Below, in pieces: positions 8,982 to 17,045 of a DNA stretch of 64,000 nucleotides (the stretch's first letter is position 1; each line of letters opens with the position of its first letter). The notes beneath the pieces were generated by a model, which saw only the letters and a program-made list of their open reading frames with translations, searched no databases and was not told where the DNA came from. Origin of the DNA: Akkermansia muciniphila (lineage in GTDB: Bacteria > Verrucomicrobiota > Verrucomicrobiia > Verrucomicrobiales > Akkermansiaceae); NCBI RefSeq assembly GCF_040616545.1, contig NZ_CP156688.1, positions 682,001 through 746,000 of the forward strand, given 5' to 3'. The translations under genes and the position numbers were made by a program.

Positions 8982-10079
8982 ATGAATTCCCCTTCTTCAG
9001 CTCCCATCCACCCCCCCAGGCTGCATTCCCTGGACGCCCTGCGCGGTCTGGACATGCTCATCATCCTGGGACTGGACGCCCTGGTCCTGTTGCTGGCCTC
9101 CAGAAACCCGGAAAGCGCCTTCCTTCAGGAAGCCGGACACCAGATGACCCACGCCGCCTGGGGCGGGCTGCGGCTGTATGACCTGGTGTTCCCCGTCTTC
9201 GTGTTCATCTCCGGCGTTTCCATGTCCTTCTCCCTGGCGAGGCATACGGACGGGAACGCCCCCGCCGCTCCGGGACTGCTCAAGATATGGAAACGCGCCC
9301 TCATCCTGGCCCTGCTGGGGATGCTGGTCAACGGAACGCTCACGTGGACGGAGGACATGCGGTATGCTTCCGTGCTGGGGCTGATCGGTTTTTCCTGCGC
9401 CATCGCGGGCACCTGCATTCTGCTGCTCCGGCGGCAGGGCTCCGTGGCCGCCGCGGGAGCCGCCCTGCTTGCCCTGGTGGCCGTTCTCCAATTCACGGGC
9501 GGCAATTTCACGCCAGGGGGCTCCGTCAATTCATGGGTGGACACACACTGGCTCCCCGGCCGCCTGCACGGGGGAACCTTTGATCCGGAAGGGCCGCTCT
9601 GCATCATCTCCGCCGCCGCGCTGTGCCTGGCTGGCTGGCTGGCGGGCAGCCTGCTCCGGAAAAACCGGGAACGGCCCGTGCGCTTCTGCCTTCTGACGCT
9701 GGCCGCGGGCAGCCTGCTGTTCTACGCCGCCCTGGCGCTGGACGGCGTTTATCCCATCATCAAAAACATGTGGACAGGCACCTTCATTCTGGCCGCCGCC
9801 GGGGCTTCCCTGATCGCCCTGTCCCTGTTCCACCTGGCCGTGGACGTGTGGAAGGGCGGCTCATGGGCCTTCCCCCTCCGCATCATCGGCCTGAACGCGC
9901 TGGCCGCGTACCTGATTCACGCCCTGGTGAACGTGCATGAACTCAACAGGCGCATTTTCAGCGGCGCGGCGGATTTCTTTCCTTCCGTTCAGCCCGTCTT
10001 TCTCGCCGTCTCCCTTCTGTTGCTGCAATGGCTGGTTTTATTCGCCTTCTTCCGGCGCAGCCTGTTCATTAAACTGTAA
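8982..10079 (+). CDS. Multi-pass acyltransferase-like membrane protein (DUF5009 / HGSNAT-like)
   Basis: The 365-residue product has about ten hydrophobic segments. Its N terminus (PPRLHSLDALRGLDMLIILGLD) matches bacterial relatives of heparan-alpha-glucosaminide N-acetyltransferase and YeiB-type proteins, which use the motif R-x-x-S-L-D-A-L-R-G. The histidines in the first loop (GHQMTHAAW) may be catalytic by analogy. The ATG at 8982 was chosen because upstream in-frame sequence lies antisense to the L,D-transpeptidase gene. Substrate is unknown; acetylation of an extracytoplasmic glycan is an inference from the family. Confidence 0.8.
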   Translation: MNSPSSAPIHPPRLHSLDALRGLDMLIILGLDALVLLLASRNPESAFLQEAGHQMTHAAWGGLRLYDLVFPVFVFISGVSMSFSLARHTDGNAPAAPGLLKIWKRALILALLGMLVNGTLTWTEDMRYASVLGLIGFSCAIAGTCILLLRRQGSVAAAGAALLALVAVLQFTGGNFTPGGSVNSWVDTHWLPGRLHGGTFDPEGPLCIISAAALCLAGWLAGSLLRKNRERPVRFCLLTLAAGSLLFYAALALDGVYPIIKNMWTGTFILAAAGASLIALSLFHLAVDVWKGGSWAFPLRIIGLNALAAYLIHALVNVHELNRRIFSGAADFFPSVQPVFLAVSLLLLQWLVLFAFFRRSLFIKL

Positions 10080-10174
10080 CAGCCTTTCCAGGGAACTTTT
10101 ACGGACCCCGTAAAACATAAAAACCGCCCCTTTCCCGGACCACGGGAAAACGGAGCCATGGACAGGCAGGCAAA

Positions 10175-10206
10175 CAAAAATGCCTCCCCCGTGCAGGGGG
10201 AAGCAT
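10175..10206 (-). terminator. Terminator after the first PEP-CTERM gene
   Basis: Minus-strand stem GCTTCCCCC / GGGGGAGGC with a four-base loop, then ATTTTTG; 33 bases beyond the stop codon of the 10239-11072 gene. Confidence 0.85.
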
Positions 10207-10238
10207 GTTCAAAAAATCAGGCTCAGGCCATGCCGGAC

Positions 10239-11072
10239 TCAGCGCATACGGCGGCGGCGCAGCAGGGCCAGCAACAGCCCGGCGGCGGAAAGGCCGGCCG
10301 CAGCAGGTTCCGGAACGGGAGCCGCCCCGGTGATATAATGAATCTTCACGTTGGCCCACGCTCCCCCATTGGTGGTAATCCAGTACTTGCCCACATTCTC
10401 AGCAGTGGCCTCCAAAGGACCGTCCGCACGGGTCAGGATATTCCCATCGGCATCCCTGACCACGTAGTCCACCGTATCAAAGCCGTTGCCGCCCGAGGAG
10501 GATGAAGCGTTCTGCCCCAGGAGTTCACGCACCACCGTCCCAAAGGCGCCCGTGGTGGTATACGGATCAATGATAGCCTGAATAGTACCCCCGTTTGCAT
10601 TGATCCAAAGGCTCGTCGTCGCAAGGCGCCCGTTCAGGCCGAAATCCCACACATACCCCTCGGACAGTCCCCCGCCCAAGGCTCCGGAATTAATCACGGA
10701 ATCAATCGCCAGGTTGCCCCAGAGCTGCGTATTGCTGGAATTCAGGGTGAAGGATTTATCCATCTCCACATTTCCCAGGATCAAGGCCCCGCCCGTGTTG
10801 TTGCTGAGGGTGCCCGTACCCTTCAGGACAAGCTGGTCAATGCCCTTGTAATTCAAGTTTCCGGCCCCGGCGGTGGATATGGAGGCATCACTGTTAATGA
10901 TGATGCTGTTTCCCGCACCAAGAGTGGTGGGAGGCACCCCGGATTCCGACCAGTTGCCCGCGTCCGTCCAGGAGGAGCCGTCACCGTTGCCCGTCCATTG
11001 ATAGGTTGCCGCCATGCTGAAACCGGATACGGCAGCCAGAGCGCAGCAGGCAATAATTAGAGTTTTCTTCAT
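10239..11072 (-). CDS. PEP-CTERM sorting-domain surface protein
   Basis: Secreted 277-residue protein: signal peptide MKKTLIIACCALAAVSGFSMA, then a Gly/Asn/Thr-rich, probably beta-stranded body (YQWTGNGDGSSWTDAGNW, as in autotransporter-like repeats). It ends with a PEP-CTERM tripartite tail, VPEPAAAGLSAAGLLLALLRRRRMR (motif, hydrophobic helix, arginine cluster). The family is processed by exosortase for export or surface attachment; no exosortase gene is in this window. Start chosen at the ATG giving the signal peptide. Its promoter region contains the predicted invertible segment at 11201-11381, in which the -35 currently points away, so expression may be phase-variable and OFF here. Confidence 0.9.
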   Translation of the reverse strand: MKKTLIIACCALAAVSGFSMAATYQWTGNGDGSSWTDAGNWSESGVPPTTLGAGNSIIINSDASISTAGAGNLNYKGIDQLVLKGTGTLSNNTGGALILGNVEMDKSFTLNSSNTQLWGNLAIDSVINSGALGGGLSEGYVWDFGLNGRLATTSLWINANGGTIQAIIDPYTTTGAFGTVVRELLGQNASSSSGGNGFDTVDYVVRDADGNILTRADGPLEATAENVGKYWITTNGGAWANVKIHYITGAAPVPEPAAAGLSAAGLLLALLRRRRMR

Positions 11073-11200
11073 GATATCAGGAATTAAAGATGGGCGCCAA
11101 CAGTTGCAAATATTGCCTCCATGCTTCACAAATCCGTTCCCGTGAGCGTTTTGCGATCAAAAATCCAGGCATGTAACCATAGCTCCGGGTTTTTCTATAT

Positions 11201-11215
11201 CGGATTGTGAATCCG
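11201..11215 (+). repeat. Inverted repeat A, left copy
   Basis: CGGATTGTGAATCCG: six-base palindromic arms around the centre GTG. Exact reverse complement of the copy at 11367-11381. Confidence 0.9.
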
Positions 11216-11366
11216 TAAAATTTCATCAATGATGTAATATATTCAACATGAAATTATTAATTTTATTTAGCCGGCATGTTTGCTTAAATCGGAAATGGCG
11301 TATGATCCATTTCCAATGGGTGAAATCATTGGAAAATCAGGAATTCATCTCTTTTTAAATTGACCC

Positions 11367-11381
11367 CGGATTCACAATCCG
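11367..11381 (-). repeat. Inverted repeat A, right copy
   Basis: Plus strand reads CGGATTCACAATCCG, centre CAC, the exact reverse complement of the left copy. Confidence 0.9.
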
Positions 11382-11530
11382 TCTTCACAGGAAAAAGGAG
11401 GGAACCGGAACGGAAAAATCATTTTTTGCTCGTCTCCGGGAAATGCTCTGCCATCATAACGCAACGTCTTTTTTCCTGAGAACAGAGGCGCGCATCCCTT
11501 CAACGGCTTCCTTAACTTAATGATGATCCC

Positions 11531-13558
11531 ATGAGAGCGTTCACCTTCCCGGCCCTTGTCCTGGCGGCCCTGACCGTCTGGACCGCCGCAGCCCAGACCC
11601 AGATATCCTCCATTACCCCTTTGCCGGGGAAAACCGCGCGGCCCCTTCCGGTCCCTCCCTACCAGTCCTTCTGCTGGTTTTCAGCGGACCGGGGCCGCTG
11701 GCCCGGAGACGGCAACCGGGTTCTGCCCTGGTTCGGCAAGACGGACCCCGGCAACCTGCTGGACAGCAAGCCGAACCCCAGCACTGCCAAGCCCGGGGAC
11801 CATGCCATGTTTGCACTGTTCCACCTGAAGGACGGGCGTTTCATGGCGGTGCTCCCCGTCGCTACTCCTGATTCTCTCGCGTGGCTGAAGCTTGATGGAA
11901 ACGGCAAATTCCTGGTGGAATACGGTACGCTGGGAACTTCCACGGTTAAGCCGCAGCCAGTGCTGGCCGTCACTGCCGTGGACAAGGATATTTACCGCGC
12001 CTGTTCCGCCGCATGGAGCAAAGCCCTCTCCCTCCCCTTCATCAAGGGAAGAACCTTCCCCCGTGAAAAAAAGGCCTACCCGGAACCGTTCAAATACCTG
12101 GGCTGGTGCAGCTGGGAGCAGTATAAAAAGAATATCTCCTCCAAACTGCTTGAACAGACGGCCAGCCAGCTGGAGGCCTCCCCCGTTCCCGTCCGGTGGA
12201 TCCTGGTGGACGACGGCTTCCAGACCCAGGAGGGCCTTAAACTGATCAGCTTCCAGACCAACAAGGGCAAGTTCCCCCAGGGATGGGCGCCACTGATGAA
12301 GCACAAGAGCCCCAAATTGAAGTGGATGGGGTTATGGCACTGCTACTACGGCCTCTGGAACGGCATCCACCCCAAACACCGGCTGGACGCCCAGACGGCC
12401 CGTGGGCTGGTCACCACCTCCAAGGGGAAAATCCTTCCCGGTGACGGTCCCGGAGGAGCCGGGGCGTTTTACGGCCCGTTCCTTCAGTCCGTCAAGGACG
12501 CCGGGTTCGACTTCGTGAAGATTGACGTGCAGGCGGAATACCTGAAGCACGCGGACGGTCTGGACAACCCGGTGCACCACAACACCAAGTGCTCGGAGGC
12601 CCTGGAGCAGGCCTGCCGGAAAATGGGGCTCAACCTGGTCAACTGCATGGCGCAGGGCACCGTCAATATCCAGAATACCCGCTACAGCGCCGTCACCCGG
12701 TGCAGTATTGACTACAAGCTGGGGGATGAAGCCATGGGCAAGTCCCACATCCTCCAGTCTTATGCCAATACGCTCTGGCTGGGGCAGACCGCGTGGCCGG
12801 ACCATGACATGTTCCACTCCACGGACCCCACCAGCGCGCGGCTCATGGCCGTCTCCAAAGCCGTTTCCGGCGGCCCGGTTTATCTTTCAGACCCCGCGGA
12901 CAAGCTGAACCCGGAACATATCATGCCCCTGGTGTGGTCTGACGGCCTGCTGCTGCGCCCGCTGGCTCCCGCCGTTCCCCTGCCGGACTCCGTCTTTCTG
13001 GACGCCATGAACGAGAACCGCCTTTACCGGGTGATCGCCCCCCTGCCCGGCCAAAGCGCCGCCGTAGTGCTGTACAACCTCAGGCACCCCTCCCCGGCGG
13101 AACCGGTCCGGGGCAGGATTTCCCTGACGGATTACAACAATGCCGCAGCCCTGTTGAACGGCAAGGCGGCGGAGGCGTATGCCAGCCTTCCCCCGGAAGG
13201 AATCGCGGCCTATTCCGCAGAAGGCGGCCGCGCCCTGACCCAGGAACAGCCGGAGCTGGACGTGGAGCTCACGGGCTTCAAGGACCGCCTGTTCATCATG
13301 GCCCCCATCGTCCGGGGCTGGGCCGTCATCGGCAGGGGTGACAAGTTCCTCTCCCCGTGCGCCCTGGCCGCCGCTCCGGAATACGGGGCGGACGCCCTGC
13401 GTTTCCGCGTGAAGGAGTCCGGCCCGGTGGTCGTCTGGCACGGGAAAAGCGCCGTCAAGGCGGGAAATACCCCTGTCAAAGACCTGGGGAACGGCTTTTA
13501 TGAATTGCAATTCCCCGTCTCCGACCGTCCGCTGGACATCACGGTGACGGCTGAATGA
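11531..13558 (+). CDS. Secreted GH36-type (Sip1/raffinose-synthase-like) alpha-galactosidase
   Basis: 675 residues with a signal peptide (MRAFTFPALVLAALTVWTAAAQ). The catalytic TIM-barrel region carries GWCSWEQYKKNIS, WILVDDGFQ, KWMGLWHCYYGLWNGI and FVKIDVQAEY, hallmarks of the Sip1/raffinose-synthase branch of GH36. Asp332 in FVKID is the likely nucleophile and Asp394 in RCSID the likely acid/base. The signal peptide points to hydrolysis of alpha-galactosides outside the cytoplasm, for example on host glycans or diet oligosaccharides. It is transcribed divergently from the PEP-CTERM gene, on the other side of invertible segment A. Exact substrate is not decidable from sequence. Confidence 0.85.
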   Translation: MRAFTFPALVLAALTVWTAAAQTQISSITPLPGKTARPLPVPPYQSFCWFSADRGRWPGDGNRVLPWFGKTDPGNLLDSKPNPSTAKPGDHAMFALFHLKDGRFMAVLPVATPDSLAWLKLDGNGKFLVEYGTLGTSTVKPQPVLAVTAVDKDIYRACSAAWSKALSLPFIKGRTFPREKKAYPEPFKYLGWCSWEQYKKNISSKLLEQTASQLEASPVPVRWILVDDGFQTQEGLKLISFQTNKGKFPQGWAPLMKHKSPKLKWMGLWHCYYGLWNGIHPKHRLDAQTARGLVTTSKGKILPGDGPGGAGAFYGPFLQSVKDAGFDFVKIDVQAEYLKHADGLDNPVHHNTKCSEALEQACRKMGLNLVNCMAQGTVNIQNTRYSAVTRCSIDYKLGDEAMGKSHILQSYANTLWLGQTAWPDHDMFHSTDPTSARLMAVSKAVSGGPVYLSDPADKLNPEHIMPLVWSDGLLLRPLAPAVPLPDSVFLDAMNENRLYRVIAPLPGQSAAVVLYNLRHPSPAEPVRGRISLTDYNNAAALLNGKAAEAYASLPPEGIAAYSAEGGRALTQEQPELDVELTGFKDRLFIMAPIVRGWAVIGRGDKFLSPCALAAAPEYGADALRFRVKESGPVVVWHGKSAVKAGNTPVKDLGNGFYELQFPVSDRPLDITVTAE

Positions 13559-13589
13559 TGCCGGTCCTCTCCAACCAATTCTTCTTCCT

Positions 13590-14495
13590 ATGCATACGCT
13601 GCGCTCCCTGCTGATTTCCTCCCTTCTGCTCCCGTTCTGCTGGCACGCTCCGGCCTCCGCCCTCCCGGCGCCGGAAACCGTGGAACCCAAACAGGCCATT
13701 GAACAATTCCTGGGCCTGACCGCCATCTGGATGCTGGAAATGGAATGGACCCACGCCTATGCCAACAAAACGCCCAAGGCGGAGGACTTCCGGAACGCCA
13801 TGCTGGCGGCGGGGCTCCAGCAATGCCCCGCGGACTTTCAGGAAGCATGGCTGCGGCAGGCGGACAAGCCGGGGCGCAATTACGCGGCCCCCGTCCTGCG
13901 CAAGTACGGCGTGAGCCTGAAGGACCTCCGGGAACGGCTCCAGGGCAAACTGTTCAAGATCAATCCCCAGGTGCGTCCGCCCATCCCCCTTTACGACGAG
14001 GATGAACAAATTCCCCGCATGGACCCGCGCACCTGCGGAGACCCCAAGGCCATTCTGAACGCCCTGGCCGTCCTGCGCGCGCAAATCATGGGCCTGACCC
14101 CGGCCCAGCTGGCCAAGGCCAGGCAGTCCATTGAACGGGTCATGCTGGAATTCACGCTGGCCTACATGGAAACCGCCATCTGCATGAACAGCGGAGGCAT
14201 CCGGGAAAGCCAGGTGAAGGCGCTCTTTTCCCCCATCAGCACGGAGGGATGCCCGGAGGATTTCCGGCGCGCCTGGCAGCACGACCTGCCGTTCTTCCTG
14301 AAAGGGCATTTTACAGGACCGGAACTGACCCTTTCCACCGTCTGCAAGAAATACGGCGCCAGCGAACAGGAGGCTTTCCTCAAGGTTCGCAGAAAGATGA
14401 AGGAATGGGATATCCAGCCGCCCACCCCGCAGACGCAGCCCGCCTTCCGCCGGGACATGCAGGAAATCCGGGAGAACATGCTGGGTGGACGCTGA
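13590..14495 (+). CDS. Secreted hypothetical protein with an internal duplication
   Basis: 301 residues with a signal peptide ending near HAPASA. I recognise no family. The mature protein contains two related halves: a helical stretch ending in QQCPADFQEAWL (about residues 72-84) and a later one ending in EGCPEDFRRAW (about 216-227), each followed by a KYG motif (VLRKYGVS, VCKKYGAS). This suggests an ancient tandem duplication of a roughly 130-residue helical unit. It follows the GH36-like gene by 31 bp and may be cotranscribed with it. Confidence 0.8.
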   Translation: MHTLRSLLISSLLLPFCWHAPASALPAPETVEPKQAIEQFLGLTAIWMLEMEWTHAYANKTPKAEDFRNAMLAAGLQQCPADFQEAWLRQADKPGRNYAAPVLRKYGVSLKDLRERLQGKLFKINPQVRPPIPLYDEDEQIPRMDPRTCGDPKAILNALAVLRAQIMGLTPAQLAKARQSIERVMLEFTLAYMETAICMNSGGIRESQVKALFSPISTEGCPEDFRRAWQHDLPFFLKGHFTGPELTLSTVCKKYGASEQEAFLKVRRKMKEWDIQPPTPQTQPAFRRDMQEIRENMLGGR

Positions 14496-14562
14496 CAGGA
14501 AAACACCCCACACCCTCCGCATATTTCACGGGCGGCACATCCACCGGACATTCCTCTCCGGG

Positions 14563-15438
14563 TCAGCCCAGCAATCCGGCATCCATCCCCTCGCTATACT
14601 CCCAGATGCCCTGCTCCACCATGAAGGAGCTCCAACTGTTGAGCAATTGCTCAAAGTAGGCGGCATTCACATTGAAATGGTAAAACGTGTGGTCCGCCAC
14701 ATCCAGAAGCTCAAATCTGGAGCGGTTCTTCTTTTTCCGCCACAGTTCCGCCAGCCGCTCGCTGTTGCGCCACGGCAGCAGCCTGTCCCTTCCGCCATGG
14801 CTGGCGAACAGGGGCGGCAGCCCTTTCTGCACGCGCCGCAGGGGATTGACGGCATCCCGCTGGTCCGGCGGCATCATGCCGCCCAGCTTAAAGGCGGACT
14901 GCGCCGCCAGGTCACACACGCCGCGGAACAGGGCCACGGCGGCGGGACCGGGAGGAAGGGGGGCCTTTTTACGGAACAGGGACCAGCGCGCGGGATGGTC
15001 CGGCAGGGCCGCATGCAGGGCCATCAGGCCGCCCGCATCACTCCCCGCCACGGTAATGCGGGCCGGGTCCAGCCCCAGCAAAGAGGCATTTTCATACACC
15101 CAGGCCCAGGCTTCCCGGCCCTCTTCCAGAATGTCCATGGGCTCTACCTCATAGGCGCCCCGGGTGCGGAACATGGGAATGATGCCCACAATACCCTGCT
15201 GCGCAAGGTGCAGCGCCCACGGGACAAAGTCCCCCAGGCTCTTGCCCACCCACATGCCGCCGTGGAAGAACAGCACGGAGGGCGCAGACGCGGCCGCATC
15301 ATGGCCGGGAGGAAAAAAGACATACGCCATCAGCTCCTCCCCGTCCGCAAACCGCCTCCACACAAAGCCGGGCTGGTCCCGCAACAGTTTCCTGTACCGG
15401 GCTTCCGCCAGATGATCGGCTTCCGTGAACAATTCCAT
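14563..15438 (-). CDS. Alpha/beta hydrolase of the HSL/esterase type with Asp at the nucleophile position
   Basis: About 291 residues, no signal peptide, so probably cytoplasmic. The oxyanion-hole motif HGG (residues 59-61) and the acid/base pair (Asp218 in HGGRDRL, His250 in VADH) fit the hormone-sensitive-lipase-like group. The nucleophile elbow reads AGSDAGG (131-137) instead of GDSAGG, so Asp134 sits where Ser is expected and Ser133 precedes it. Either Asp134 acts as nucleophile, or the enzyme is inactive or uses Ser133. The ATG at 15438 is preferred; a TTG seven codons upstream is possible. Convergent with 13590-14495. Confidence 0.8.
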   Translation of the reverse strand: MELFTEADHLAEARYRKLLRDQPGFVWRRFADGEELMAYVFFPPGHDAAASAPSVLFFHGGMWVGKSLGDFVPWALHLAQQGIVGIIPMFRTRGAYEVEPMDILEEGREAWAWVYENASLLGLDPARITVAGSDAGGLMALHAALPDHPARWSLFRKKAPLPPGPAAVALFRGVCDLAAQSAFKLGGMMPPDQRDAVNPLRRVQKGLPPLFASHGGRDRLLPWRNSERLAELWRKKKNRSRFELLDVADHTFYHFNVNAAYFEQLLNSWSSFMVEQGIWEYSEGMDAGLLG

Positions 15439-15503
15439 AAGAACGGCTTCATGATGCAATTGTGTTGCACTCCGCGCAAGTTTGATGTCTAAATAATCGT
15501 GTA

Positions 15504-16436
15504 ATGACTTTTCGTTCCCTTCTCACCATGGCGTGCTGCGCCGCAGCCCTTCTCACTTCCGCATCCGCCGCTCCGCAGCCCGGAGACGCCAAGCTGAGGG
15601 ACGATCTGGACGTAGCTTACAACACCTGGCGCCTGCATCTGCTGCGCGGCAACTATGACGGGTGGAGGGCCACCACCTCCGCCTACCGCCAGGTGAAAGT
15701 GCGCAATCTGGCCGTTTCCGAGAAACGCCCCTTCCCCGCCTCCCTGTTCCGGCAGCCCATGGCCCCCCCCGCGCTCGTCTCGCTGATGTACGTGGGCTCC
15801 GTGGTGGACGGCCCCACGGCAGCGGCCACCTATTACGGCAAGGTGGACCTGGGACTGGGCCAGGAACCTACGGACGCCAATGCCCTGGTCCTGCTGTTCA
15901 CCCATGAAAACGGCAAATGGAAATATGACCAGGCGCGCTTCTTCAACCTCACCCGCCTGCCCGCCGTCAAGGAACGCCTCAAGCGCGGAGACGCCACCGT
16001 CCTGATGGAGCAGGACGGCTTCCAGCCCCTTGGGAAAATTCCCGCCGTGCCGCCCGTCTGCCCGCCGCCCAAATACATCGCAAAAATTCTGGTGGACTGC
16101 CCCGGCCGCACCGTGAAGGCGAACGTGAATAATATTTCTCCTCATGAATTCGACAACACGCGCCTGGCGGAAGTCATCTCCGGCGGCCTGCGGGACGGTA
16201 CGAACTCGCTCACGCTGAACTTCTCGGACAGCCCGAACGGCAAGAAAGGCGCCGTCCTCGTGGAAGTGTACATCATGCCGGAAATCCCGGGGCAGCTTCC
16301 CGCCAGGGCGTTCTCCTACTTCGTGCCCCCGCAGGCGCACCCCAGGAGCGGCCCCGTGCTGATCAACGTCACCCCGGAGCTGCTGAAGACCATGGACCCG
16401 AAAAACACTCCCCAGGCGGCAGTCCCCGGCAAATAA
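15504..16436 (+). CDS. Secreted hypothetical protein
   Basis: 310 residues beginning with a signal peptide (MTFRSLLTMACCAAALLTSASA). The mature protein has an N-terminal helical segment (DDLDVAYNTWRLHLLRGNYDGWRATTSAYRQ), a middle region resembling a DUF4440/NTF2-like or lipocalin-sized fold (ALVLLFTHENGKWKYDQARFF), and a C-terminal beta-rich half. I could not assign a family. Starts 65 bp from the divergent hydrolase gene. Confidence 0.75.
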   Translation: MTFRSLLTMACCAAALLTSASAAPQPGDAKLRDDLDVAYNTWRLHLLRGNYDGWRATTSAYRQVKVRNLAVSEKRPFPASLFRQPMAPPALVSLMYVGSVVDGPTAAATYYGKVDLGLGQEPTDANALVLLFTHENGKWKYDQARFFNLTRLPAVKERLKRGDATVLMEQDGFQPLGKIPAVPPVCPPPKYIAKILVDCPGRTVKANVNNISPHEFDNTRLAEVISGGLRDGTNSLTLNFSDSPNGKKGAVLVEVYIMPEIPGQLPARAFSYFVPPQAHPRSGPVLINVTPELLKTMDPKNTPQAAVPGK

Positions 16437-16484
16437 AATCGTCATTCTTCAACGTTTCCGCTGCGGGTCCGGTCATACCGCCAT

Positions 16485-17033
16485 ATGACAACTCAACCTC
16501 AAGTCAGCAGCTCCTCGGTATCCGGCAACTCATGGTGGATGGGTATCCTTGGCGTCATCGAGCTATTTCTTGGCTTCATCGCCCTCGCTTCTCCCTGGAT
16601 TGTCGGGGCCAGCTTCATCTGGGTCATCGGCATCATGCTGATGATCCTGGCCGTCGTCCGGCTTATCCACACCTTCACCGTTCCCTCCTCCCGCTGGTGG
16701 AACCTGGTGACGGCCATCCTGTACGGCATCGCGGGCTGGTTCCTGTTCAAGGATCCCAATGTCTCCCTGGCCATCACCACGCTCATCATCGGGTGGGGGC
16801 TGGTCATCGCAGCCGTCTTCCAGGGTGCCATCTGGTTCCAGACCCGTTCCCTGCCCGCCAGCGGCTGGCGCCTGTTCAACGTCATCATCACGCTGATCCT
16901 GGGCCTCATGGTCATCTTCGGCTGGCCTGAATCCACAGCCTGGTTCATCGGCACCCTGATTGCGGTGGAACTGATCTTCTCCGGCTGGACACTGCTCCTG
17001 TACGCTTTCAGCGGCAGCTCCTCCCGCCGTTAA
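16485..17033 (+). CDS. HdeD family (DUF308) membrane protein
   Basis: 182 residues forming six closely spaced hydrophobic helices with the repeated pattern of DUF308 (GVIELFLGFIALASPWIV, IGIMLMILAVVRLI, ILYGIAGWFLFKDP, LIIGWGLVIAAVFQGAIW). HdeD itself is linked to acid resistance in E. coli; that role is only suggested here. Starts 48 bp after the preceding gene and 12 bp before the ThiF-like gene. Confidence 0.85.
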   Translation: MTTQPQVSSSSVSGNSWWMGILGVIELFLGFIALASPWIVGASFIWVIGIMLMILAVVRLIHTFTVPSSRWWNLVTAILYGIAGWFLFKDPNVSLAITTLIIGWGLVIAAVFQGAIWFQTRSLPASGWRLFNVIITLILGLMVIFGWPESTAWFIGTLIAVELIFSGWTLLLYAFSGSSSRR

Positions 17034-17045
17034 TCCCATAAGTCA

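Larger units (their letters stand above)
11201..11381 (-). promoter_or_regulatory. Predicted invertible promoter segment A (OFF orientation for the PEP-CTERM gene)
   Basis: Bounded by exact 15-bp inverted repeats. TTGACC (11360-11365, plus strand) ends one base before the right repeat and faces away from the PEP-CTERM gene. Outside the left repeat, read on the minus strand, is TATAGA (11194-11199). Inverting the segment would give TTGACC-17 bp-TATAGA directed at the PEP-CTERM gene with a leader near 115 nt. In the present orientation the position 17 bp after TTGACC holds CTTCAC, not a -10. Repeats are observed; inversion and promoter function are inferred. Confidence 0.6.
11073..11530. other. 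AT-rich intergenic region with inverted repeats (458 bp)
   Basis: Lies between divergent genes (PEP-CTERM at 11072 minus, alpha-galactosidase-like at 11531 plus). It holds the inverted-repeat segment 11201-11381. The interior is strikingly AT-rich compared with the flanking genes. No open frame in it looks coding. Confidence 0.7.

Noticed and set aside
11201-11381. Interpretation of the inverted-repeat segments as miniature transposable elements (MITEs)
   Set aside because: No target-site duplications flank them, interiors differ strongly between loci, the terminal repeats have locus-specific centres, and each carries a -35-like box at the same position.
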